DNA of 64,000 nucleotides from Adiantum capillus-veneris. Taxonomy: Eukaryota; Streptophyta; Polypodiopsida; Polypodiales; Pteridaceae. The DNA lies in contig CM043960.1 of assembly GCA_014529385.2 (NCBI GenBank), forward strand, positions 38,603,281-38,667,280, read 5' to 3'. A program made the position numbers and the translations under genes. Below, piece after piece: positions 54,601-64,000 of the stretch. Each line of letters opens with the position of its first letter. Within the stretch, counting starts at the first letter, position 1. Under the pieces are notes generated by a model that was not told the origin of the DNA, did no database searches, and saw only the letters and a program-made list of their open reading frames with translations.

Positions 54601-54938
54601 AGATAGTGTGTGTGTATGTGTTGGCCATGTTTAGCATTCACTAAGCATTGGGTTAATTTTATACAAGCTCTGTGATAGTGTCATAACAAACCACCTTCAT
54701 TTGAAGGTCATCAACGAGGCATTATGCAAGTTCCATTCCTCTTTCTCTTCCCTTTGATCTAGATGTCTCTTGCTCCATTTGGTGTATGTCTTGTGTGTGT
54801 TTTGTTGCACCTCTGCCTGGCTATGGATTTGTTGTTACATCTTGTGCTTGCGGTTTCCCTAGCCCCAATTGAGCAACACCAGAGCCTTGATAAGTGTTTA
54901 TAAGTCTCTTGTCTTGTTGCCCACCTCAGACTACCTCA

Positions 54939-55690
54939 CCATGAAGACACATTTCTTTGGATTCAAGTAGATACAATTAGTTGTGCACTTCTCAAAGATA
55001 TTTTTCAGATGTTGTACGTGTTAGTAGAGAATGCTCACGTAAGTCATCCATGTAAATTTCTAAGAATTGTCTCAGATACTCTTTGAATGTATAACTCATC
55101 AGCCTTTGAAATTTGGTAGGTGCATTAGCCAATCCAAATGGCATTACCCTATAAATGAATATATTTCATTCTCTTGAAAGGTCATCTTATGCTGATCCTC
55201 TGGCTTTATGACAAGGTGATTGTATCTTAAAAAGTGATTGAGAAAGTTGTAAGCTTCCTTGCCTACAACTCTCTCATTCATGTAATCTATAATTGGTGAG
55301 GCACAATTATCTTTTAAAGTGGTAGCATTTATCTGCTTTAGATTTACACAAATTTAAGATTTTATTTTTCTTTTTGAGCACTACCTCAATCAAAGAGAAC
55401 TAGTTTGTGTTTTGGATTGCATAGATAAACTCTGCTTACTTAATCTTGTCTATCTCCTCTTTGACTTTTTTTTGTGAATGTTTCATTGTATGTGTAGGGA
55501 TGTTACCTACGAGATTTACCATCACTCCTAAGGGGTATTGTATGCTGAAAAATGTGAGGATCAACTCCCTTAAGGTCCTTATATGACCATGTAAACACGT
55601 CTCTATATTGTTTGAGAGTAGCTATTAGAAGGTGCTTTTCGTCCTTGGTGAGGTCTGTGGATATATACATCGGCTTAGGTTCTTCTCCCT
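54939..55690 (-). pseudogene. Element I: A/C-type reverse transcriptase remnant
   Basis: From right: EEPKPMYISTDLTKDEKHLL, VFTWSYKDLKGVDPHIFQHT, YTYNETFTKK, MPFGLANAPTKFQRLMS, EIYMDDLREHS, and KKCVFMV at 54.94 kb where the B-family LTR cuts in. Y-M-D-D is intact; there are several stops. Confidence 0.85.
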
Positions 55691-56640
55691 ATTCAGCTAG
55701 ATCAATCTATTTAGTATTTTTAGTCATAAGATGTTCTTGATTCTTTCATTTCCCTCATTGGCTATTGAACTACAATTCTTCTATCTTGTACCATGTACTT
55801 TTTATATTGAGAGGGCACATTGAATTTATCAATGTCGGTTCTCTCTTCACTCCCTATTTCCATTGTCCAACCTTCTTTTAGGGTTTGTTTCAACTTTTGA
55901 TATGCATATTTTCTCTATAATTTGGACATTTTCTTTTCAATAGTATCTTTGAGTTTTCCTTTGCTTCTTTTCTTTATATTGATCTTTATAGAATTTGATT
56001 TCACTAGTTTTTGTGTGATTTTGTCCCTAACACAATTCTTTGATCCAAGGAGTATCAAATACTACATTTTCTCAACAATCAAGGCATTGGTTTTTCTCAC
56101 CTGTTTCGTTGTTTTTGCAGTTGTTTGGCTTGATACCTTTATTGTCTTCTTGATTTTTGATTGGAAAATTATATAAAAGCGTGCTCCTTTGTCTTATCCT
56201 CATTCTCAGATCTACTTGATATCTCATCCTCAACATCATTCTCTAAACCATCATCTCATGAATCTTGAAACTCATCTTCACATTTGTCACTTATATTCCA
56301 CATAAAAACCTCATCCACTACCCGTTTGCTATCAATCATCTCTAACTTTTTAGTTTCCTAAGATTCCAACTCTACTTCCAAAACATTATTCACCATCTAA
56401 AAGGGCTTTATATCAAAACCCTAATTGTCACAAAATTTTGTAGAGGTTAGCTCATTCATGCACACATCCAGACTAGCTAGTATTTGGTCACATCCAAAGG
56501 GTTTAAACAAGTCTTGTGGAAATGGATCCCAAACATAGTTCTTATACTCCACTAACCTCTGTAGGATGCAATCCTCCTTTCTTAGGCTTTCACATTCAAA
56601 TGCTCTGCACATCTAAATACGTGTTTTTTGGTTTGAAAAC
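55691..56640 (-). pseudogene. Element I: PR-RT linker remnant
   Basis: 56612-56421 reads CESLRKEDCILQRLVEYK, then DPFPQDLFKPFGCDQILASL, DVCMNELTSTKF, matching A and C linkers. The rest (55.7-56.4 kb) is Lys/Glu-rich with stops. Plus-strand ORF 55922-56176 is a shadow. Confidence 0.7.
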
Positions 56641-57230
56641 CATGCAGGTATTTGTTTCCCATGGACCATATTAAGCCAAAGTCTTCCATTGAGATTGGAT
56701 TAGCGTGTCTATAACTATGGTCCTTGAGGCTAACCCTCATAGTAACAACTTCATGTCATATCCCGAGGAATCCCAATCCTTGAGCAAGGACTTCCGAGCG
56801 GGCAAGAAATCGAGCGAGCATATACAATGAAAAAGACTAAATCAAGACCTCAATATTTACTCTGTAGAGGATAGTGTAGCATAGTAAACCTTTTGTATCT
56901 CAAATATTCTCAAACACAAGAATCATACTCTTACTTTAATGCGTCCACACACAAATTGATACATAGTCACAAATGCATATGAAAAATGTACTAGCAATAA
57001 AGCATTAACACTAAATCCAAGAAATTCTTAATAAAACTAACTCCAGAAACTTGTGCTTACATAGATAGACACTTTAGGCCACATCAGAGCTTCACGATAG
57101 TTGAAGACAAAACACCCTATACTACAAAACTATTACAACATGAGACATTTAAACTATTGCTATACATTTAGACGCACTCCACCCAAGGATTTTAAAAGTG
57201 AATGATAGAAGGATCTCCTTTGCACAAACA

Positions 57231-57314
<84 letters not shown>

Positions 57315-58355
57315 ACCTTTGAATGTGAAAAACAAAGCTGTGAAACCTCAAGCCGTGAAACTCCTTGCACTAAAACTTTGCAGTGAGGACGAGCACCAAA
57401 CTCTACCTTGTGTCATTTCTAACAACAACAAGGACCGCACGCTGGCGTGGAGGCAAGTCCATTGTAGTATCTTAGGGTGTTTCACATGCGGCTTAGCTTG
57501 GTATCATTGGGAGCTAGCTGGTGCTCACAAAAAACCTAGGTTTTGTGTTATCCCACCTTCAAATCTTTATATTTACCTTTAAAGATATATTTTGGAAGTG
57601 AAAAAAGCCTACAAATTTCAAGGAGCCTCATCCATATTATGTGTCAATTGGAGATGAAATGTTTCTAAATCAGTGTATGATCATTGTAATAGGGTTGGGA
57701 CAATATATGTAGTTTGTTGTAACATAAGCTACCAATACAAGTAGATGCTTGCAACAAGAAAGGAAAACTCATTAGTTTCTCCTCTCCCACATAGTTTTGT
57801 TGGAGTTTTCTCTAAGTGGGTAATGGGCAAGGTTTGTGAGAGAGTAAATGAATTTTCTTTGAGCATGGGCTTATTTGCTGAGGGCCATGTGCATGCCGAC
57901 GTGTGGTAGCTACAATAGAAAGTGACTAAGATTTTGATGGTGCCTAACTCACAACACAACTTGATGGCTCTAACTCACTTCATAGCCTCACGATGGCCAT
58001 GCTAAGCATGATGACAACCTTCCTCGCTATAGAATTTCAAGAGAGTTGGACTGGGATACTTCATACAGCTACCTGGATGAGCACACACCGGCGTGCGATA
58101 TGTACTCATTGCCAATCCAAAGATGTTTTATAAAATAAGGTTTATATTGCTTCATATATCTCACGACAGACCATTGGCCAATGCAAAGCTAATTTGAATG
58201 AAGGCTCTAGTGATATTGGTTGTAGAGAGTGCACGCTGGTGTGTGATGGGATGCCCAGGGTTTCTATTGCTCCCCCACTCATGCTCCCCACCAATGTCCT
58301 TTCTCACCACTTCTCGGCCCATCTAGTCCACATTGCTGCTGCCCATCCAGTCAGA
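56641..58355. other. Non-coding insertion between I linker and I protease, left part
   Basis: Holds a (GA)n tract and no recognisable gene. Position 56641 to about 61080 interrupts element I. Confidence 0.45.
57234..57310. repeat. (GA)n microsatellite
   Basis: About 38 GA units. Confidence 0.97.
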
Positions 58356-58880
58356 AGATTTCTCTTTACAAATTTTGAGTCATCCCATCATAATGCTCAA
58401 CTAGCCCATCCTCTTCTAAAAGCATCAAGAAAGGGAAATGTTGTTTTCTCTTTGATCATTTACACGGATTATGAGTCATCCTATCATAATGCGCAGATAG
58501 CACATCCTCTTCTAAAAGCATCACAGGAAAGGGAAATGTTGTTCTTGTTTCATCATTAGTAGCCTGTAGGTGTTGTTGCAATTTGTTTCGGTTCCTCTGT
58601 ATGTTGCAAGTAAAGGTGCTTTGAATCAAATTTTAAAGAATCTTGCATGTGAGTGGGCCAAGGATGGAATTATACTAAACACTATGGCTCCTTGGTGCTT
58701 AAAGATGAGGGCTTAACAAGGAAAATAATATGACGGACACCTCTAAGGCGAGTTGGAGAACCATTCAAAGTTGTCTCAGTTGTGGCATTCTTGGCAGGAT
58801 TTGTGAGTGGTCAAGTTATCACAATTGATGGTACTATGTCTGTAAATGGCTTTTTCCCTATAGATGTTGAGATCTGTTGA
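58356..58880 (+). pseudogene. Tropinone-reductase-like short-chain dehydrogenase pseudogene
   Basis: Pieces of the SDR fold in order: FTNFESSHHNAQLAHPLLKA, KGNVVF, a second copy of this segment (TDYESSYHNAQIAHPLLKAS), [20 protein letters not shown] at 58600, [15 protein letters not shown], then in another frame RTPLRRVGEPFKVVSVVAFL, SGQVITIDGTMSVNGF and a stop at 58878-58880. The Y-x-x-x-K catalytic pair is present. Known family members are NADPH-dependent cytosolic reductases. The N-terminal cofactor-binding half is absent, a 96-bp duplication is present and there are at least three frameshifts. No intron is evident within the remaining part. Confidence 0.85.
58376..58567 (+). repeat. 96-bp tandem duplication inside the SDR pseudogene
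   Basis: TGAGTCATCC starts at 58376 and again at 58472. Both units run through AAAAGCATCA and GGGAAATGTTGTT. It is in phase (32 codons). Confidence 0.9.
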
Positions 58881-58903
58881 GTATTTAGTGTCCATCCACT
58901 TTT

Positions 58904-58937
<34 letters not shown>

Positions 58938-58938
58938 C
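58904..58938. repeat. (GA)n tract
   Basis: About 16 units with one interruption (GAAAGA). Confidence 0.9.
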
Positions 58939-58967
58939 CATGACAATGCCAATTTCTAAAAATAATT

Positions 58968-59082
58968 CCACTTTGCACCCTTCCACTAGTGATCAATTTT
59001 TCAATTTGCACCCTTCCACTAGTGATCAATTTGCACCCTTTGCACTTTGCACCCTTCCACTAGTGATCAATTTTTCAATTTG
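58968..59082. repeat. Short tandem repeats of GCACCCTTCCACTAGTGATC
   Basis: The 20-mer occurs three times, each followed by AATTT. ACTAGT is itself palindromic. Partial extra units (TTTGCACCCTTTGCACTTTG) lie between the second and third. Confidence 0.85.
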
Positions 59083-61080
59083 ATTTCAGTTGGTTCCACT
59101 TGGCCCGATGCTGGTTTATTAATGGGCATTTAGCTTCATTCACGAATTTATTGGCAATGACAAGCTCATGGGGCCGGGGAGTCATTTGCTCATTAGAGGG
59201 ATTCGAACTCATGCACAATATTCATAAGCAATTCTCATAAGCGAATGAACCAGACCGCTTCTTGGCTCTTAGCTTCCAAATGTACATATAAGAAAAGAAA
59301 ACTTCTCAAAGCAATTACTAAAATGGTGATGGAGGGGAGGCAACACTATTGGAGGAGCTTGTTTTTGTCAAGCGTGAAACAAGGGCTTTTCAATCATGTA
59401 TGCTTGCATCTTGAAGGTGTGTGATAGCAAATCTCATGATCTACATGTCATGCCTACTCGTACTAAATAGAACTCAGCTTGGCACTCTCCCTATCGTCGT
59501 GTTTTTGCTAAAGTCTCATGACAATATCTACCTAAGATTCTCCTTAACACAAATTTCTTTGGATCTTAGGCTCATACTGCTTTGTTTTGGTTGCTTTCTC
59601 AAGAGTGGATCTTGGTCTTGCTAAATGTTGGAGTAACTCCTTGAACTTGCTATATGCTCACCGTTAGGAACTACTAAAAATTCTTGAAATCAATTATTAA
59701 CTGCGGTACACGCATGCGTAGCCAAAGTACTACACCTAGTTTTTAGGGGGTCACGCCAAGAGATTACCTCTCTACATAAGGTGTTTGCATCTGCTCCCTA
59801 AATGTCACACTGCCCACAAGGCGCTTGTGCCAATGCAGAGGTTTATTTCGAGATTCTATTTTTGTTATGGGTAATACACCACACCAGGGATTTTTGAGAA
59901 CTTTTTTCCAACAAAAGAAAATAAAGATGCATGATGGACACACTTAATAATTCTTCTAGTTGATAGGTCAAATTTGAAGCATTTGTTGATATTTATACTA
60001 AAAAATTTATAATTTTTCTAGTTTTCTTGAAGACAAGCTCAGGTAAAGATACGCTAGACCATAGTTTTCTTTGAACACTTTAATGCACTGGCATTTGTGG
60101 ACCTCATGTAATGGAAGCTAAGGGACAGTTCACAAGGTTACTGACTTGCAAATGGAAACAACACAATTTTAGTTCATTTGATGTGAAAAACAACGAGAAC
60201 ATGAACATATGATTTTTTAAATTGTTAAAAATACTATTTTTAATAAAAAAGAAAGCATGTAGGCTACGCCATGTTTATCATTTTTGTGGTATTCCTCCCA
60301 CTTCACGCTTAAGAGGTGGAGCGAAAAGGAAATAGTTCTCAATTAGCAACCAAAAAATAGGACTCGCAACCAATTATGAATCATACATGCCACAAATCAC
60401 TTGATCAACGTGTAAATCTTTTTAGAATAATATGGAAGCAAGGAGTTTTCTATGGTCCTTCATGTTTGTGCAAGGGGCTAGAGATAGCTCCTAGCCTCTC
60501 TTTTTGGTCAACATTGCTCTGTCAATCTATCCATTATTTTGGAGTTTCACACAACATAGAGTTACCACAATGTTAAACATAAAACACACAACATAAGAAA
60601 GCCCAAGTTTTGAATGCACATCACTAATGAGCCCAAGTTCCTAAGTTAAGGTTCTTTTGAAAACACAAACCTAGAGTCCTTAAATATGCTTACTTACCAT
60701 ATAGTGTCATACTCAAGACAAATATAATGCCTAGCTTATAAGTACTTGATATGTACAAAAGAAGGGGGTTGTTAGTTATTTCTAGCCCCATGCATCATCA
60801 TGTGCGTTAGCTCATAGTAGAATGAAAACCATCAATATCGCAATATCTCCGTGCTTTATAAATAAAGAAAAATAGTAGCAGGACAATTCCCATTCTTGGT
60901 GTCATTCTCTCTCATGTCATTCTCGATGTCTAAGAGTTTTGTGTAATCTATTTCCTTCCTTGAGACATTACTAGACACAAACAACCATAATGAGCACATA
61001 TATGTATTGTGGATACTCAACTTTGGGAAACTTTTGATGGCTCCTATTCATACTCTCTCTACAAAGATTGACTCAAATAC
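59083..61080. other. Non-coding stretch
   Basis: No gene-like frame. A B-box-like GAGTTCGAATCCC exists on the minus strand (about 59206-59218) without a convincing A box or tRNA fold. Confidence 0.4.
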
Positions 61081-61084
61081 ATGT

Positions 61085-61500
61085 TCAAGACATGAAATGA
61101 AATGTAAATAACGCTCGGAATTTAGTTTGCTCAAAATATTTTGCTCGGGCTATGGTAAGACTCTCATAGCCCCAATCTTGCATCATTTTGAGCTCACACA
61201 TGAATTTTTCCAAGCCCACTATGGCAAAAGTATGCTCATAATCAATTCCATAAGAGATACGATTATCTGCTCCAATATACCAAAAGGTCGTTATATATGC
61301 CAATTTGTAAGTCGAAACTCCATTCGTGTCTTCTTGAGAGCTATTCTTCTCCACTTCTCTCGAATTTTGTTTGTAGCTATGGCCACTCCAACTCCGCTAT
61401 CAAGTATGGCTAGAGTTTTCACTCCCTGATGTTCTAGTGGTAAGGTGGTGTTTCTTTCATCACCTCACAATAATCACCCACTTTGTTTACCGGCATAGGT
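61085..61500 (-). pseudogene. Element I: protease remnant
   Basis: GVKTLAILDSGVGVAIATKQ shows the DSG active site; DYEHTFAIVGLEKFM and CELKMMQDWGYESL match the C-terminal part of the C protease, with the ILGRP codons lost. It is separated from its linker (56.6 kb) by about 4.4 kb of inserted sequence. Confidence 0.8.
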
Positions 61501-62630
61501 TTCACTTTTGGTTTCTTTGGTGGAGTTTTACCCATGTTTTCATCTACAAGAACATCTTGACAAGGGATTTTGTAAGGGCCTTCTGTTAGCCCTTACGCAA
61601 GGGCAACAAATTTAAGCCACCAACTTATACGATGAAAAAGAATAAGAAAATAATAGAAAGAGGAAGAAAAAATGTTTGAGAAAATTCAAACTCAATTTAA
61701 GCACCAAAGTATACTCACGAGACACTTTTGGCTTATGCCATGGGAACATGGACATAACCAATGCATAGGAAATTAGCTTTTCATTTTGAGAAAAATTAGC
61801 ATAAAGGAAAAGATAAGATAAAGGAAAAGGAAAAATAAAAAGATAAAGGAGAAAAGGAGAAGATAAGGATAACGTAAGTAAGTAACTTGTTGAGAAAGTT
61901 TTGATAAGTAAGATAAGTTATCAAGGAAAAACAAGTTATCAAAAGAAGGAAGATAAGCTATCAAGATAAGTGAAATCACTTATAAAAAATGTGCATAAAA
62001 AGAGGACTTCTCTTCTCATGTTTCACTTTTTTCCTTCATTTTCTCAAGGTGAAAACTTGAGAGTAAGATTGAGAAAGACATAGCCAAACCTCTTTTAGAC
62101 ACATACCTCCTACACACACACACGCACACAAACACATACACTCACATCTCTCCAAGAGAAGCCATGGCCAAAAACCCTAATCAAGTCTTTTCAAAAACTT
62201 AATCCTCTTCTTCACATTAACATCTCCCTGTCCTTTCTCCTAATCCTCAAGCTTTCCATAGCTTGAATTCTCTTTTACCTCTTGCCATTTTCTCATTCCA
62301 AGTGGCCTAATGAGTGGTCTTCAAGCGAAGTGAAGAGGGAAAGAGCCGACTACTTCAACTCACTTCTTCCATACTCTCGCAAAGCAAAGAGAAAGCTCTA
62401 CCACACACACATCAAAGTAAGGTTTATTTGTTCTCTTTATGCTATTACACTTCTTGAAAGTGTTTTGAGTTTCACACTTCCTTAGATTCGTGTTTAAGCT
62501 CTCACATTTCCATAAGCAATCCTTTTTTCTTTGGAAGAAGAACTAACTTCTTAATTTTGTTATTTTTTTCTAATTATGGTTCATTATAATCATAACTAAC
62601 CACCTTGCTAACAACTAACCACGATGTTAT
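61501..62630. other. Non-coding; LTR-like promoter region possible
   Basis: A purine-rich stretch (61790-61960) is followed by CACTTATAAAAAATG and GCATAAAAAGAGGAC near 61976-62005, TATA-like on the plus strand. ORF 62282-62485 has no recognisable motif. Confidence 0.35.
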
Positions 62631-62824
62631 TTCAAGTTTCTTAGACTATCGGATTAATATGGCATAAAGAGAACAGAAAACACTCTCTTTAACCATAGGT
62701 GACTGGAGGTCATAATTCTCTAAATATTTCAAGTTTCCTAGATTACTATACTAATATGGCATAGAGAGAGTAGAAAGAACTCTCTTTAACAATAGGTGAT
62801 TGAAGATCATATTTACCTAAATAG
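62631..62824. repeat. 97-bp tandem duplication
   Basis: Units begin TTCAAGTTTC at 62631 and 62728 and share ATTAATATGGCATA/CTAATATGGCATA, ACTCTCTTTAAC and ATAGGTGA. Confidence 0.88.
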
Positions 62825-63905
62825 TATGCATGATTGAATTGGGATTAATATCCTTAATCTCCCACATAAACCTTTTTTTTATTTTTGAGTTACTTTTTAT
62901 TCGTGCCTGATGTGTCAGGGTACTTATCTTTTTAGACTTTCACTAAAGTCTTAGCTTTAAACCTTAGGGGAATGTTTACACAAGTTCCTAATGCTTAGGT
63001 AGTTTGAAATACCCAAAATGTCATATGATGTGTAGCAGTTTTTGGATTAACCAACAGGCAGTTTGTAGTTTGCAATCTTCCTATAATCGTACTGCTATTT
63101 TTTCTCTGTAGTTCAATGGTAATGATGAATATACAGTCAATGTAGTACATTATCATCTTCATTAAGGTGTTTCTTCTTCATCTACTCTGCAGTTCTATGA
63201 GTAAATGTGCGATCTCCTTCCTCGTTTATCTTTTCACTGCATGATTATTGTATTGATTACCTATTAGGACTGTGAGCCCTAACACTTTGGCAATCCTGCT
63301 GTGTGTGTCCTAATGGACATGGGAGCAAATTCCAGTACTCTCAAAGCGAATTGTGAGTCGGTTATGCTGCGAAGTTTCTCTCTCGTGCTTTAACCGCCAC
63401 CGGTCCTTTCTCTATGTTGGTGTCTCTTTGTGGAGATGGGAACAAGCTTTTGACATCTTGGGAGGATTGGTGAAGTGGTTCCTGCAACAACTGGTTTGAA
63501 TTTAGCCTGAACCATATGGTATTTGGGAATACAGTGGGTTCTTAACATGTCAGTTGAACTTGACCACCTGCAGGAATTCTTGAATTGGATAACCCCCAGG
63601 AAGAGTCTAAGGAATATACATCAAAATTATTGGAGGATTTCTTCCCAAATCTTCTAGGGAAAATCAAAATTACAATTGCTGACAAGTTGTAAGTGTTTGC
63701 AGGTTCTTGACAAATTATGTGCAGTTTTTGTATAGTTTTTGTGCAGTCAATTGCAGTTTAGATCAGGAAATTGCAGTTTGCTGTTGCAAGCAATTTTTGT
63801 TTCTTGAAAGTATGCAGATTATGAAGTACACAATTTTATGCAGCCTTTTGAAGGTTATTTCAATATGCAGTTATTACTGGTCTCTATTGCTTTGATCTTT
63901 TCTTT
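62825..63905. other. Non-coding stretch with recurring GCAGTTT
   Basis: At least six GCAGTTT words occur (63036-63050 region, 63058, 63718, 63753, 63772 and others). No frame is recognised. It could be upstream sequence or an intron of the ORF at 63906. Confidence 0.4.
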
Positions 63906-64000
63906 ATGGTGGCAAAGAAGAAGAAGAAAAAGTGTGCTATTTGTCAAAAAGATGGGCACTGTGCAAAGCAATGTCTTTACATGTGTAAGCCTTATCAAAA
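63906..64000 (+). CDS. Start of a CCHC zinc-knuckle ORF, cut by window end
   Basis: The ATG at 63906 opens MVAKKKKKKCAICQKDGHCA, then KQCLYMCKPYQ, to the end of the window. CAICQKDGHCAKQC is an exact CX2CX4HX4C knuckle behind a run of six Lys. Such a module occurs in retroelement nucleocapsids and in cellular RNA-binding proteins; too little is visible to choose. Confidence 0.5.
   Translation, partial: MVAKKKKKKCAICQKDGHCAKQCLYMCKPYQ

Larger units (their letters stand above)
49242..54605 (-). mobile_element. Element H: Ty1/copia retrotransposon with AGATA target-site duplication
   Basis: LTRs at 49247-49472 and 54374-54600 differ by about six substitutions and one indel in 226 bp (roughly 97% identity). 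Both flanks have AGATA (49242-49246 and 54601-54605). Order on the minus strand is LTR, PBS, gag, PR, IN, RT, RNase H, PPT, LTR. It lacks the integrase zinc segment and carries a 0.53-kb insert before RT, so it cannot move by itself. It is the youngest datable insertion here. Confidence 0.95.
47909..54938 (+). mobile_element. B-family LTR, plus strand, split by copia element H
   Basis: The right part 54606-54938 (read on the minus strand from 54938) gives TGAGGTAGTCTGAGGTGGGC, AACAAG, then GTGTTGCTCAATTGGGG, which aligns with the start of B's LTR (TGAGGCGGTCCGGGGTGGGC). The left part near 48.4 kb shares ATTGTAAAT...CTACTAACAC phrases with B's U3, and a TATA box lies at 48793. Without H, the TATA-to-end distance is about 780 bp, against about 880 in B. 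The left border is uncertain; TGAGATATGATTTTTTTGG at 47909 resembles B's LTR start. Confidence 0.6.

Noticed and set aside
57149-57370. Leu-Ser repeat ORFs over the GA tract
   Set aside because: Translation of a microsatellite.
59195-59275. tRNA-derived SINE, from a B-box-like GAGTTCGAATCCC on the minus strand
   Set aside because: No convincing A box at the right distance, no tail and no target duplication.

Overview
This is a gene-poor stretch of plant nuclear DNA built almost entirely of decayed, partly nested LTR retrotransposons. Evidence for a land plant: Ty3/gypsy pol with a dual RNase H (a Tat-lineage trait), a Ty1/copia element primed by initiator tRNA-Met, plant-type LTR promoters, and a fragment resembling the plant tropinone-reductase-like SDR family. 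The density of old, stop-riddled elements suggests a large, repeat-rich genome (gymnosperm, fern or similar), but the species cannot be read from the window. I found no intact cellular gene, no rRNA or tRNA gene and no CRISPR array.

Layout. 1-10.66 kb: element A, Ty3/gypsy on the minus strand, with 5' LTR, tRNA-Asp-like PBS, a 1.8-kb leader, gag, PR, RT, RNase H and IN, then a second protease-like domain at the window edge. 10.7-13.2 kb: non-coding, with a CACTA-like non-autonomous element holding 102-bp repeats. 13.19-22.58 kb: element B, Tat-lineage Ty3/gypsy on the minus strand, with one long 3' LTR, a truncated 5' LTR, PBS and PPT. 22.6-34.2 kb: element C, a plus-strand relative of A whose leader carries five evenly spaced palindromes. 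34.2-38.5 kb: minus-strand block D, a coiled-coil and charge-rich ORF behind a leader with three palindromes of the A type. 39.5-41.03 kb: block E, the 3' end of an A-like element (IN C-terminus plus second protease). 41.03-42.3 kb: block F, the 5' end of another LTR element. 42.7-46.15 kb: G, a non-coding LTR-flanked element. 47.9-54.94 kb: a plus-strand B-family LTR split by a 5.35-kb copia element (H) with a perfect AGATA target-site duplication. 54.94-61.5 kb: element I, remnants of an A/C-type pol interrupted by 4.4 kb that holds a broken SDR pseudogene. 61.5-64 kb: non-coding repeats and, at the edge, the start of a CCHC zinc-knuckle ORF.

How the parts relate. A, C, E and I are one broad gypsy family: they share protein blocks between gag and PR and between PR and RT, and A and C share two successive HHCC-like modules before the integrase core. 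In A and E a retropepsin-like fold follows the integrase C-terminus. In A, C and D the untranslated leader contains palindromes of about 20-22 bp spaced about 265-297 bp apart; arm sequence differs between families while symmetry is kept. This is the least expected structure in the window. Insertion order on the right side is readable: element I was entered by a B-family LTR element, whose LTR was later entered by copia H.
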